The translations under genes and the position numbers were made by a program. The notes beneath the pieces are model-generated. The model saw nothing but the letters and a program-made list of their open reading frames with translations. It was not told the origin of the DNA and did no database searches. Positions 47,275 to 56,409 of a stretch of DNA of 64,000 nt are shown here, piece after piece. The stretch comes from Sinorhizobium terangae (GTDB taxonomy: Bacteria > Pseudomonadota > Alphaproteobacteria > Rhizobiales > Rhizobiaceae), in the NCBI RefSeq assembly GCF_009601505.1, contig NZ_WITC01000015.1:21446-85445 (forward strand), given 5' to 3'. Position 1 is the first letter of the stretch. Each line of letters starts with the position of its first letter.

Positions 47275-48432
47275 TTGACACAGATGTCGAAACGCAGTGC
47301 CGTCGAGCCGTTTCATGCCATGGATGTGCTGGCGGAAGCCACACGGCGTCGCGATGCCCGCCATCCGGTTATCTCGATGGCGGTGGGGCAACCGGTCCAT
47401 CCGGCACCGAAGGCGGCACTTGAAGCGGCCAGACGTGCCCTTGAGCATGGGCGTCTGGGCTATACGGACGCGCTCGGTACTCTTTCCTTGAAGACCGCGA
47501 TTGCCCGCCACTATCAAAGCCGCCATGCCATCACCCTCGATCCGCAGCGCATTGCAGTCACTACCGGTTCGTCAGCCGGCTTCAATCTGGCGTTCCTCGC
47601 GCTCTTCGATCCTGGTGACTGCGTCGCCATCGCCCGTCCGGGATATCCAGCCTACCGCAACATCCTGCAGGCGCTGGGTCTGACCGTCGTCGAGGTCGAG
47701 GCGGGCAGGGAGACCGGCTTCACCCTGACGCCGGAAAGCCTCGCGCGCGCGGCCGAGCGCATCGGCAGGCCGCTCAAGGGCGTTCTGCTTGCAAGCCCGG
47801 CCAACCCGACAGGAACGGTGACAGGCCGGGCCGGCCTCAAGGCGCTCGCGGACTATTGCCGTGCCGAGCGGATCGCCTTCATCTCCGACGAGATCTACCA
47901 TGGTCTGACATTCGTCGGCGAAGAGGCCACCGCGCTTGAGGTGACCGACGACGTGGTCGTGATCAACTCCTTCTCGAAATACTATTGCATGACCGGTTGG
48001 CGCATCGGCTGGATGGTGTTGCCCGAGGCGCAGGTGCGCGGCTTCGAGCGCCTGGCACAGAGCCTCTATATCTCGCCGCCGGAGCTTTCCCAGATCGCTG
48101 CCGAGGCGGCGCTCGATGCACATGAAGAGCTGGACGGGTACAAGGCCGCTTATGCCGCCAACCGCGAACTGCTGATGAAGCGCCTGCCGCAAATCGGCCT
48201 TTCGATCGCCTCGCCGATGGATGGCGCCTTCTATGCCTATGTCGACGTCAGCCGGTTCACCAATGACAGCATGGCCTTCGCACGGCGGATGCTGGCCGAA
48301 ATCAATGTTGCGGCGACGCCCGGCTTCGACTTCGATCCCCTGGAAGGCCACCGAACGATGCGGTTTTCCTATGCCGGATCCGCAGCCGAGATGTCGGAGG
48401 CAATGGATCGCGTCGCGCACTGGCTGGCCTGA
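47275..48432 (+). CDS. Pyridoxal-phosphate aminotransferase, class I/II
   Basis: 385 residues from TTG 47275, which has GAGGA six bases ahead. The fold type I signature: ISMAVGQPVHPAPKAAL near 33, GSSAGFNLAFLALFDPGD near 98, ASPANPTGTV near 178, FISDEIYHGLTF near 204 and the PLP lysine in NSFSKYYCMTGWRIGWMV near 233. The likely substrate is an aromatic, aspartate-type or alanine-type amino acid; the sequence does not decide. It is divergent from the DsbA-like gene. Confidence 0.92.
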   Translation: MTQMSKRSAVEPFHAMDVLAEATRRRDARHPVISMAVGQPVHPAPKAALEAARRALEHGRLGYTDALGTLSLKTAIARHYQSRHAITLDPQRIAVTTGSSAGFNLAFLALFDPGDCVAIARPGYPAYRNILQALGLTVVEVEAGRETGFTLTPESLARAAERIGRPLKGVLLASPANPTGTVTGRAGLKALADYCRAERIAFISDEIYHGLTFVGEEATALEVTDDVVVINSFSKYYCMTGWRIGWMVLPEAQVRGFERLAQSLYISPPELSQIAAEAALDAHEELDGYKAAYAANRELLMKRLPQIGLSIASPMDGAFYAYVDVSRFTNDSMAFARRMLAEINVAATPGFDFDPLEGHRTMRFSYAGSAAEMSEAMDRVAHWLA

Positions 48433-48551
48433 TTGAATGCCGGTTCAAGTGGGTCTGGCCGTCTTCGCAATCTTCGCCGGAAGCGAATGATGCACTCTCG
48501 ACCGTAATCATTGCGACGATCGACGTGCCTCCGTGGCCGCAGTAACCAAGA

Positions 48552-48580
48552 AAAAGGCCCGGAGTGAACCCGGGCCTTTT
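48552..48580 (-). terminator. Intrinsic terminator of rne
   Basis: AAAAGGCCCGG and CCGGGCCTTTT form an 11-base-pair stem around a 7-base loop; on the minus strand it is followed by TTTTTC, so it ends the rne transcript. It could also act on the aminotransferase message from the other side. Confidence 0.85.
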
Positions 48581-48605
48581 CCATATCAGTCACTCAATCT
48601 CCGGC

Positions 48606-51401
48606 TCAGAAGAAGCCGCGACGCTGCCACCAGCCGCCCTTTTTCGGCTTCGGGGGTTCCTCGTCGTTGTTTTCCGTCTTGCTCGAAACATTCGAGGTGA
48701 TAACCGGTTCGGACGCAATCGTCGCGAGGTCACGATTGGCCCTGGTCGGCTTTGTCTCTTCGAGATCGGCCTCGGCTTCCTCCACCGCTTCTGCCGCGGG
48801 ATCTGCCGTCTCCGGCTGTGCTTCGACCGCTTCCTGCGCCGCCTCGTCAGCGTCGGCCTTGGCCGCCGCCTTCTTGCGAGTACGCTTCGGCTTGGCCGGT
48901 TTCAATTCTTCCGACACCGTCTCCACGGATGCGGCCTCGGCCGAAACCGCGTCTGCGGTATCCGCGGCTTCTACCGCTCCTTCCACAGCGGCGTCTTCGC
49001 TGGCAGCCTCCGCGGCGATTTCGCCGGAGGTTTCGCCCTCGGTCGCTTCCAGCTTGTTGCGGCGGCCGCCACGCTTGCCGCGGCGCCGACGCTTGCGCTT
49101 CTGGTCGCCATCGTCTGCTGCTTCGGCAGCCTCCAGAGCGTGTTCCTCGCCCTCGGCCTCCTCGGTTTCGTCGGCGACGCTCTCGATCGTCTCGTCAGCT
49201 TCGGCTGCGACCGCTTCCGGCGCCTGACCGCCACCCTTGCCGCGGCGCCGACGCCGACGCTTGCGCTTGCGGCCGCCCTGTTCGTCGGCCTGCTGCGCCT
49301 TCGCCTGCTCCGGACGCTCGGTCGCGGTCTCTTCCGCTTCCTCCTCGTCCAGATCTTCCTCGATCACCACGTCTTCTTCTTCCGGTTCTGGCTCGAAATG
49401 CAGAAGCTGTTCGATCTTGACCGGGTTCTCGACCGGCTCGCCCCGGTCGATCGCGAAATGCTGCGCGCCGACATGGGCATCGGCCTCGATGATGATCGAG
49501 ACGCCGAAGCGCTGCTCGTAATCCGTGATCGTGCCGCGCTTCTGATTGAGCAGGTACAGGGCGATTTCGGGGATCGTACGCACGGTGATGTCGTGCGTCG
49601 TGTTCTTGAGCAGATACTCCTCGATGCCGCGCAACACATGCAGCGCGACGGAGGACTGCGAGCGGACGTGACCGGTGCCGTTGCAGTGCGGGCAGGTCTG
49701 CATCGTGCTCTCAAGAACCGAGGCACGGATGCGCTGGCGCGACATTTCGAGCAGGCCGAAATGCGAGATGCGGCCGACTTGGATGCGTGCCCGATCGTTC
49801 TTCAGGCAATCCTTGAGCTTCTTTTCGACCGCGCGGTTATTGCGCTTTTCCTCCATGTCGATGAAGTCGATGACGACAAGCCCGGCAAGGTCGCGAAGAC
49901 GCAACTGGCGCGCCACTTCCTCGGCAGCCTCAAGGTTGGTCTGGAGGGCCGTGTCCTCAATCGAGTGCTCGCGGGTCGAGCGGCCGGAGTTGACGTCGAT
50001 CGAAACGAGCGCTTCCGTCTGGTTGATGATGATGTAGCCGCCCGACTTCAGCGTTACCTGCGGCTGCAACATGCGATCGAGCTGCGCCTCGATGCCGGAA
50101 CGCGAGAAGATCGGATGCACGTCGCGATAGGGCTGCACGACCTTCGCATGGCTCGGCATCAGCATCTTCATGAAGCCCTTGGCTTCCCTGTAGCCTTCCT
50201 CGCCGGAAACGATGATCTCGCTGATGTCCTTGTTGTAGAGATCGCGGATCGAGCGTTTGATCAGGCTGCCTTCCTCGTAGACGAGGCAAGGTGCGGTCGA
50301 ATTCAGCGTCAGCGTGCGGACATTTTCCCACAGGCGCATCAGATATTCGAAGTCGCGCTTGATCTCGACCTTGGTGCGGTTCGCACCGGCCGTGCGCAGG
50401 ATCACGCCCATGCCCTGCGGCACTTCGAGGCCGCGGGCGATTTCCTTGAGCCGCTTGCGGTCCTGGAGATTGGTGATCTTGCGGGAAATGCCGCCGCCGC
50501 GGGCGGTGTTCGGCATCAGAACCGAGTAGCGGCCGGCGAGCGAAAGGTAGGTGGTGAGCGCAGCGCCCTTGTTGCCGCGTTCTTCCTTGGCAACCTGGAC
50601 CAGCAGGATCTGCCGGCGCTTGATCACCTCCTGAATGCGGTACTGCTTGCGAGGCTTGCGGATCTGACGGTCCGGCACCTCTTCCATGGCGTCTTCGGCG
50701 CCGACGGATTCGATGATTTCCTTTTCGCCGTCATGGGCGTCGTCGTCGTCATCGTCCTCGTCGCGGCGACGGCGCGTATCGACGTCTTCGGAAATCGAAT
50801 CGGTGTCGACCATGGCGGCCATCTCGCCGCCGCCCTCTTCGCCTGCGTCCTGGCTCTCGGCCGCCTCAGAAGCTTCTTCGGCAGCCTTCGCCTTGGTGCG
50901 ACGGGTGCGCTTCGGCTTTGCCTTCGCCTTTGGCTTCTCGGCGACGGCTTCAACTTCCGCAGGCGCTTCGGCGTTTGCCGCAACGAGTTCTGCGACCTCG
51001 CCAACCTCTGTGACCTCGGCAATCTCTGCTACGGTTTCCGGCTCGGCTTCTACCGTCGTCGGTTTCCGCTCGCTCGCCGTCTCGACCGGCTCGACGTCGT
51101 CGTCGCGGCGGGCCTCTTCGGCTTCCGCCTTCAAAAGCGCCTGACGATCGGCGAGGGGGATCTGGTAATAGTCCGGATGGATTTCGGCGAAAGCCAGGAA
51201 CCCGTGGCGGTTGCCGCCGTAGTCAACGAAAGCGGCCTGGAGCGAAGGCTCCACCCTGGTCACCTTGGCCAGGTAAATATTGCCGCGGATCTGCTTCTTA
51301 TGTTCCGATTCGAAGTCGAATTCTTCTATGCGGTTCCCGCGAACGACAACGACGCGCGTCTCCTCTGAGTGAGACGCATCGATAAGCATTTTCTCTGCCA
51401 T
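48606..51401 (-). CDS. rne: Ribonuclease E/G
   Basis: 931 residues, essential endoribonuclease of mRNA decay and rRNA processing. The N-terminus holds an S1 domain (RVEPSLQAAFVDYGGNRHGFLAF near 53) interrupted by an acidic, low-complexity insertion of about 150 residues (roughly 88-240). The catalytic core has SIDVNSGRST near 445 with its Asp, LAGLVVIDFID near 490 and the zinc-link CPHCNGTGHV near 555. The last 300 residues are acidic/basic low-complexity with K/R-rich tracts, a degradosome-scaffold-like tail ending GGWWQRRGFF. A long leader lies upstream. Confidence 0.96.
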   Translation of the reverse strand: MAEKMLIDASHSEETRVVVVRGNRIEEFDFESEHKKQIRGNIYLAKVTRVEPSLQAAFVDYGGNRHGFLAFAEIHPDYYQIPLADRQALLKAEAEEARRDDDVEPVETASERKPTTVEAEPETVAEIAEVTEVGEVAELVAANAEAPAEVEAVAEKPKAKAKPKRTRRTKAKAAEEASEAAESQDAGEEGGGEMAAMVDTDSISEDVDTRRRRDEDDDDDDAHDGEKEIIESVGAEDAMEEVPDRQIRKPRKQYRIQEVIKRRQILLVQVAKEERGNKGAALTTYLSLAGRYSVLMPNTARGGGISRKITNLQDRKRLKEIARGLEVPQGMGVILRTAGANRTKVEIKRDFEYLMRLWENVRTLTLNSTAPCLVYEEGSLIKRSIRDLYNKDISEIIVSGEEGYREAKGFMKMLMPSHAKVVQPYRDVHPIFSRSGIEAQLDRMLQPQVTLKSGGYIIINQTEALVSIDVNSGRSTREHSIEDTALQTNLEAAEEVARQLRLRDLAGLVVIDFIDMEEKRNNRAVEKKLKDCLKNDRARIQVGRISHFGLLEMSRQRIRASVLESTMQTCPHCNGTGHVRSQSSVALHVLRGIEEYLLKNTTHDITVRTIPEIALYLLNQKRGTITDYEQRFGVSIIIEADAHVGAQHFAIDRGEPVENPVKIEQLLHFEPEPEEEDVVIEEDLDEEEAEETATERPEQAKAQQADEQGGRKRKRRRRRRGKGGGQAPEAVAAEADETIESVADETEEAEGEEHALEAAEAADDGDQKRKRRRRGKRGGRRNKLEATEGETSGEIAAEAASEDAAVEGAVEAADTADAVSAEAASVETVSEELKPAKPKRTRKKAAAKADADEAAQEAVEAQPETADPAAEAVEEAEADLEETKPTRANRDLATIASEPVITSNVSSKTENNDEEPPKPKKGGWWQRRGFF

Positions 51402-52144
51402 CTAAGCTGTGCTCCTCGGCGCAACAGTGAAACGGCAGACAGACCTGCTTCCTTGGGAAGGCTGTCAAACACGTCGAAAGCTGCGCCGGATGTGAAAGGT
51501 CCTGTTTGGTGCAGGCGATGGTGCAGCAGCCAGACGGCAGCCGGAACGGTCACGTCCCGGGGCCTCTTTACTTCTGACCGATACTGCTGAGTCACATCAA
51601 AGACCAAACAAGAATGCCAATGTCCTGGACCTCCAAGGGGAGGCCCGATGAATGCGCCCGCTTGCGGGCATCTGGTGAAAATCACCGTCAAGAACTCCGG
51701 CCACCGCCGGAAATTTGCGATCCAGTATACGGGGAGGAAATGCGGCGACGGCGGATGAATACCTGCGGCCGCGTAAGGCATGATACGGTTGCAACCGGCA
51801 ATTCCGGCTCGATCATTCCTGGCGCCAAGCTTCTCTAAAAGCTCCGGCTGCCCGGCCGACGATTCTATCCCGTCAACACTTTCTCCTTGTGACGCTTTTA
51901 TGGTTTCTATGTCACATTGGCAAGGGAAAAGCCTTTGCCGCCACAATATTGATCGATTCGCTTGCCCCGGTGAAATCGATCGATAAGGAACGCGTTCGCG
52001 CCAGCGAGTCGCGTTGCGACGCGACCATTATAAGGGTTTTGTCAAGATTTGATTAACCATGAGGGTTCATTGGTTGAGGGGTTGATGGTTTGCCGGAAGG
52101 GCAGGCCGCTGGTATCTGAAGAAAATGGTGGGGAGCCCGGTGTG
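51402..52144. other. Divergent region between rne and the amidase gene, 743 bases
   Basis: No convincing gene. It must carry the rne promoter and leader (rne is often autoregulated through its 5' UTR) and the amidase promoter. An inverted repeat TGTGAC-N17-GTCACA at 51888-51916 and a TTAACCAT at 52053-52060 are possible sites. The amidase frame is open back to about 52049, but only the part from 52145 looks coding. Confidence 0.5.
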
Positions 52145-53389
52145 ATGCCTTCGGCGAAACGTCTGTGTTCTTTGCGATCGGTGACGTCGTGGCGTCGCTC
52201 TCTGTGCGCAATCGCCTTTGCATTTGTTGCGACGACCGCGAGCGCGACCGCCGTGCGGGCCGCCGAACCACTGCTCGCCTTTGCTGCCCGGATCGCTGGC
52301 GACGATGCCCGTACGCGCATTGTGGTCGAATTCGACCGCAAGCCGGAATTCTCAATCCACTATGTCGCAAATCCGGTCCGCGTCATCGTCGACTTGCCGG
52401 AAACCTCCTTCGGATTGAAGCCGGAGAGCCTGGAGCCGCGCGGACTTTTCGACGCAATCCGCTATGGGGGAATGGGGGGCGGCACGTCGCGGGTCGTCCT
52501 GTCCGCCAAGGGGCCGGTGGAAGTCAGCCATGCGGAAGTGAAGCCGCAAGAGGACGGCAAGAGCTTTCGACTCATCCTTGATGCCGAGAAGATCGACAAG
52601 GCCCGCTTCGATGAACTTCTCGTAGACCAGCAATGGACGGGAACGATGCGTGCGGTAAAGACCGATCGGCCGGTCGCCGTCGTGAAGGACCCCGGCGCCT
52701 TTGTCATTGCTGTCGACGCCGGCCATGGCGGCATCGATACGGGCGCCATCGGCACCGTCACCAAGACCGAGGAAAAGCATGTGACGCTCGCCTTCGCGGA
52801 GGAACTGGTCGCGACGCTGAAGCGCGAAGCCGGTGTCGAGGCATTCCTGACCCGCGATCGCGACGAATTCCTGTCGCTGCCGCAGCGTGTGCAGATCGCG
52901 CGGCAGAAAGGCGCCAACCTGTTCATCTCCGTTCACGCCGACACGCTGAAACAAAAGGACATTCGCGGGGCCACGGTCTATACCATCTCCGACAAGGCAT
53001 CCGACCATCTCGCAGCCAGCTTGGCTGAGCGCGAAAACCTGTCCGACGAGATCGCCGGAGTACCGCTGCAAAGCGAGCCGGCGGAAGTGGCGGACATCCT
53101 GATCGATCTCACGCGCCGCGAAACCCAGGCCTTCTCGGTCAATCTCGCGCGCACCGTCGTTTCGTCCTTCGAAGGCCAGATCGGCCTGATCAACAATCCC
53201 CATCGCCACGCGGGTTTCCGCGTCCTGCAGGCACCGGACGTGCCCTCCATCCTGCTTGAACTCGGCTTCCTTTCGAACAAGGACGATGAGAAGCAATTAC
53301 TTGATCCGGTATGGCGCAAGAAGGTGTCGGGCCTGCTAGCGGCGGCCGTTCGACGCTATCGCGAAACAGCAGTCGCAAATGGCGGCTAG
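52145..53389 (+). CDS. amiC: N-acetylmuramoyl-L-alanine amidase with AMIN domain
   Basis: 414 residues from ATG at 52145; a GTG one codon earlier has a better spacing to GGGGAG. A signal peptide ends at ATAVRAAE. The AMIN domain (about 45-150) targets peptidoglycan at the septum; the Amidase_3 domain (about 195-405) has zinc ligands H in VDAGHGGIDTGA and H in FISVHADT and glutamates in KTEEKHV and LLELGFLSN. It cleaves the bond between muramic acid and the stem peptide during daughter-cell separation. The PBP1A gene follows. Confidence 0.92.
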   Translation: MPSAKRLCSLRSVTSWRRSLCAIAFAFVATTASATAVRAAEPLLAFAARIAGDDARTRIVVEFDRKPEFSIHYVANPVRVIVDLPETSFGLKPESLEPRGLFDAIRYGGMGGGTSRVVLSAKGPVEVSHAEVKPQEDGKSFRLILDAEKIDKARFDELLVDQQWTGTMRAVKTDRPVAVVKDPGAFVIAVDAGHGGIDTGAIGTVTKTEEKHVTLAFAEELVATLKREAGVEAFLTRDRDEFLSLPQRVQIARQKGANLFISVHADTLKQKDIRGATVYTISDKASDHLAASLAERENLSDEIAGVPLQSEPAEVADILIDLTRRETQAFSVNLARTVVSSFEGQIGLINNPHRHAGFRVLQAPDVPSILLELGFLSNKDDEKQLLDPVWRKKVSGLLAAAVRRYRETAVANGG

Positions 53390-53745
53390 GTTCGGCGCAA
53401 TCGACTGCATCGGGCGTGGTTGCGGCGTACGGGAAGTGATTTGTGTCGCCCGGGTAACAGCGATATGCTTTTCAACAGGATGCGCACGGGATAATCGGAA
53501 ACCAGCCCTATTTTACTCACAATCCGGGCACTTAGGGAAAAGGTGCCCGGATTTGTTGAGGAAGAGTGTTGATGCTTGACCTTCCTCGCCATATGAGGGA
53601 GCGCGTAGCCGCTATACCAGACGATTTCTGACGAAGAGTTTTGGCGAGGTCGATTTCGTTTGCGAGAACACGAAGCCTCCGGGCCTTCGCATCATGCGAC
53701 GACGACCTGGCGATGGGACGATAATTAGGTACCGGTATCTGACTG
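53390..53745. other. Intergenic region between the amidase and PBP1A, 356 bases
   Basis: Contains a strong hairpin at 53521-53553 and otherwise no recognised gene. It presumably holds the promoter of the PBP1A gene. Confidence 0.6.
53521..53553 (+). terminator. Hairpin terminator after the amidase gene
   Basis: AATCCGGGCAC and GTGCCCGGATT form an 11-base-pair perfect stem. Only a short T run follows (TTTG), so it may work with assistance. Confidence 0.65.
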
Positions 53746-56199
53746 ATGATCAGACTGATTGGATATTTTTTCGGCATTGGTGCGTTTCTGCTGCTTGGCG
53801 TTGCTGCGGCCGTCGCGATCTACCTTGGCGCCATCACCAAGGATCTGCCGGACTACGAGGTGCTGGCCAAATACGCGCCGCCGGTAACCACTCGTTTCCA
53901 CGCCGGCAATGGCGCCCTGATGGCCGAATATGCCCGCGAGCGGCGCCTCTACCTTCCGATCCAGGCGATCCCTGATCGCGTCAAGGCGGCCTTCATTTCT
54001 GCCGAAGACAAGAATTTCTACCAGCATCCCGGCGTCGACATCACCGGTCTCGTCCGCGCCATCGCCGTCAACCTGCAGAACTTCGGCTCCGGGCGGCGCC
54101 CGGTCGGCGCTTCGACGATTACCCAACAGGTCGCGAAGAACTTCCTGCTGACCTCCGACCAGACGATCGATCGCAAGATCAAGGAAGCAATCCTCTCCTT
54201 CCGCATCGAGCAGGCCTACAGCAAGGATCGAATTCTCGAGCTCTACCTCAACGAGATCTTCTTCGGCCTGAACTCCTACGGAATTGCCGGCGCCGCGCTG
54301 ACCTATTTCGACAAGTCGGTAACCGAACTGACCGTTGCCGAAGCCGCCTATCTCGCTGCATTGCCGAAAGGGCCGGCCAACTATCATCCCTTCCGCAAGA
54401 CGGAAGCCGCGATCGAGCGCCGCAACTGGGTGGTCGACCGGATGGTGGAAAACGGCTACGTGACCAAGGCGGATGGCGAAGACGCCAAGAAGCAGCCGCT
54501 TGGGGTCACCCCGCGCCGCGGTGGCGCTCACCTTTTCGCGTCCGACTTCTTCGCCGAGGAAGTGCGTCGTCAGATCATCCAGAAGTATGGGGACAACGCG
54601 CTTTATGAGGGCGGCCTCTCGGTGCGTACGTCGCTTGATCCGCATCTGCAGATCGTGGCGCGCAAGGCGCTGCAGGACGGCCTTTTGAACTACGACGAGC
54701 GCCGCGGCTTCCACGGCCCGATCAAGACGATCGAGATCGGCGGCGACTGGGGCGAGCCGCTCGGCAAGATCCCGAGCCTCAGCGATGTGCCGGAGTGGAA
54801 GCTGGCAGTTGTCCTTTCGGTCGACACCGAGGGTGCGCAGATCGGTATCCAGCCGGAGAAGGAAGCATCCGGCAAGATCGTCCCGGAGCGCGTGACAGGG
54901 CACATTTCGGCAAAGAACATGCAGTGGGCCTACCGTTCTGCCGGTGGCCAGCGCAAGACCGCCAAATCGCCGGAAGGTGTGCTCGGACCGGGTGATGTCA
55001 TCTATGTCGAACCGGCGGGCGAAGAGGGTGAATATCGGCTGCGCCAGCCGCCGAAGGTACAGGGCGGGTTGGTCGCGATGGATCCGCACACCGGCCGCGT
55101 GCTGGCGATGGTCGGCGGCTTTTCTTACGCCCAGTCGGAGTTCAACCGTGCGACGCAGGCGATGCGCCAGCCCGGCTCGTCGTTCAAGCCCTTCGTGTAC
55201 GCGGCCGCGCTCGACAATGGCTATACGCCGGCCTCGGTCATCCTCGATGCGCCGATCGAGATCGTTGCCGGCGGCCAGGTCTGGCGCCCGGAGAACTACG
55301 GTGGCGGCTCTGCCGGTCCTTCCACCCTTCGCCTGGGCATCGAGAAGTCGCGCAACCTGATGACAGTGCGGCTTGCCAACGACATGGGCATGAACATCGT
55401 TGCCGAATATGCAGAGCGTTTCGGAATCTATGACAAGATGGCGCCACTGCTTTCGATGTCGCTCGGCTCGGGCGAGACCACGGTGCTGCGCATGGTTTCG
55501 GCCTATGCCGTGATCGCCAACGGCGGCAAGCAGATCAAGCCGTCGCTGATCGACCGGATTCAGGACCGTTATGGCAAGACCATCTTCCGCCACGAGGATC
55601 GGACCTGTGACAACTGCAATGCCGATGACTGGGCGAGCCAGGAAGAGCCGGTGCTGACGGACAACCGCGAGCAGGTTCTCGATCCAATGACGTCCTATCA
55701 GATCACGTCGATGATGGAGGGCGTCATCACGCGTGGCACGGCAGCTGGCAAGATCAAGCTCGACCGTCCGATTGCCGGCAAGACGGGGACGACCAACGAC
55801 GAGAAGGATGCCTGGTTCGTGGGCTATACCCCCGACCTCGTGGCCGGCCTTTATCTCGGCTTCGACGATCCGGCGCCGCTCGGTCGCGGGGCGACCGGCG
55901 GCAGCCTCTCGGCGCCGATCTTCAACGCCTTCATCCAGGAGGCGGTCAAGGGCACACGTCCCAGCAAGTTCGTGGTGCCGGAAGGCATGAGCCTCATTCC
56001 CGTCAACCGAAAGACAGGCATGGCGGCTGTCGAAGGCGAGCCGGACACGATCATCGAGGCCTTCAAGCCGGGCACTGGCCCCGCCGATTCCTTCTCCGTC
56101 ATCGGTGGTCTCGATCAATACGTGCCGCCTGAGGAGATCCTGAGGAACTCGCCGCAGGCGAACCAGGCGGTGACGTCCGGCTCCAACGGCCTGTTCTGA
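53746..56199 (+). CDS. mrcA: Penicillin-binding protein 1A
   Basis: 817 residues, a bifunctional peptidoglycan synthase. An N-terminal membrane anchor (IGYFFGIGAFLLLGVAAAVAIYL), then the transglycosylase domain with SAEDKNFYQHPGVDI near 85 and GASTITQQVAKNFLL near 122, an OB/linker domain, and the transpeptidase domain with PGSSFKPFVYAAALD (nucleophile Ser, near 475), EKSRNLMT (SxN) and GKTGTTND (KTG) near 675. It builds and crosslinks glycan strands for cell elongation. The amidase gene precedes it, a conserved pair. Confidence 0.95.
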   Translation: MIRLIGYFFGIGAFLLLGVAAAVAIYLGAITKDLPDYEVLAKYAPPVTTRFHAGNGALMAEYARERRLYLPIQAIPDRVKAAFISAEDKNFYQHPGVDITGLVRAIAVNLQNFGSGRRPVGASTITQQVAKNFLLTSDQTIDRKIKEAILSFRIEQAYSKDRILELYLNEIFFGLNSYGIAGAALTYFDKSVTELTVAEAAYLAALPKGPANYHPFRKTEAAIERRNWVVDRMVENGYVTKADGEDAKKQPLGVTPRRGGAHLFASDFFAEEVRRQIIQKYGDNALYEGGLSVRTSLDPHLQIVARKALQDGLLNYDERRGFHGPIKTIEIGGDWGEPLGKIPSLSDVPEWKLAVVLSVDTEGAQIGIQPEKEASGKIVPERVTGHISAKNMQWAYRSAGGQRKTAKSPEGVLGPGDVIYVEPAGEEGEYRLRQPPKVQGGLVAMDPHTGRVLAMVGGFSYAQSEFNRATQAMRQPGSSFKPFVYAAALDNGYTPASVILDAPIEIVAGGQVWRPENYGGGSAGPSTLRLGIEKSRNLMTVRLANDMGMNIVAEYAERFGIYDKMAPLLSMSLGSGETTVLRMVSAYAVIANGGKQIKPSLIDRIQDRYGKTIFRHEDRTCDNCNADDWASQEEPVLTDNREQVLDPMTSYQITSMMEGVITRGTAAGKIKLDRPIAGKTGTTNDEKDAWFVGYTPDLVAGLYLGFDDPAPLGRGATGGSLSAPIFNAFIQEAVKGTRPSKFVVPEGMSLIPVNRKTGMAAVEGEPDTIIEAFKPGTGPADSFSVIGGLDQYVPPEEILRNSPQANQAVTSGSNGLF

Positions 56200-56212
56200 C
56201 CCTTTCCATCCA

Positions 56213-56261
56213 ATGCATGTCGCCCAAAAGTGCGCAGCGGTTTTGGGATAGCGACTTGCAC
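56213..56261 (+). repeat. Intergenic palindromic repeat, family B copy 2
   Basis: ATGCATGTCGCCCAAAAGTG, CGCAGCGGTTTTGGGATAGC, GACTTGCAC. The last arm has one change (CTTGC for CATGC) from the third copy. The first of two tandem copies 58 bases apart. Confidence 0.75.
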
Positions 56262-56270
56262 AAAATCCAA

Positions 56271-56319
56271 ATGCATGTCGCCCAAAAGTGCGCAGCGGTT
56301 TTGGGATAACGACATGCAC
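56271..56319 (+). repeat. Intergenic palindromic repeat, family B copy 3
   Basis: ATGCATGTCGCCCAAAAGTG, CGCAGCGGTTTTGGGATAAC, GACATGCAC. Head-to-tail with the preceding copy, separated by nine bases. Confidence 0.75.
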
Positions 56320-56332
56320 AGATAAGAAGCAC

Positions 56333-56362
56333 CGCCCGTCGCCTTTACATCGGCGGCGGGCG
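56333..56362 (+). terminator. Hairpin after PBP1A and repeat pair
   Basis: CGCCCGTCGCC and GGCGGCGGGCG form an 11-base stem with one G-T pair around TTTACATC, 48 bases before prfB. Likely the end of the PBP1A transcript. No long T run. Confidence 0.55.
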
Positions 56363-56409
56363 TCGCTATTTGAGCGTCACGTTTTTACGGGTTCACAAGA
56401 AGCAGGAAC

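Noticed and set aside
48564..51368. 934-codon plus-strand frame opposite rne
   Set aside because: Leu/Gly/Asp-rich mirror of the rne codons; the rne catalytic motifs establish the minus strand as coding.
53725..56319. 864-codon minus-strand frame opposite the PBP1A gene
   Set aside because: The plus strand has all PBP1A catalytic motifs; the antisense frame includes the palindromic repeats, giving duplicated peptide segments that are not a real domain.
56213..56319. Possible start of a CRISPR array
   Set aside because: Only two copies, with a 9-base gap between them and no cas genes; the units are palindromic intergenic repeats.
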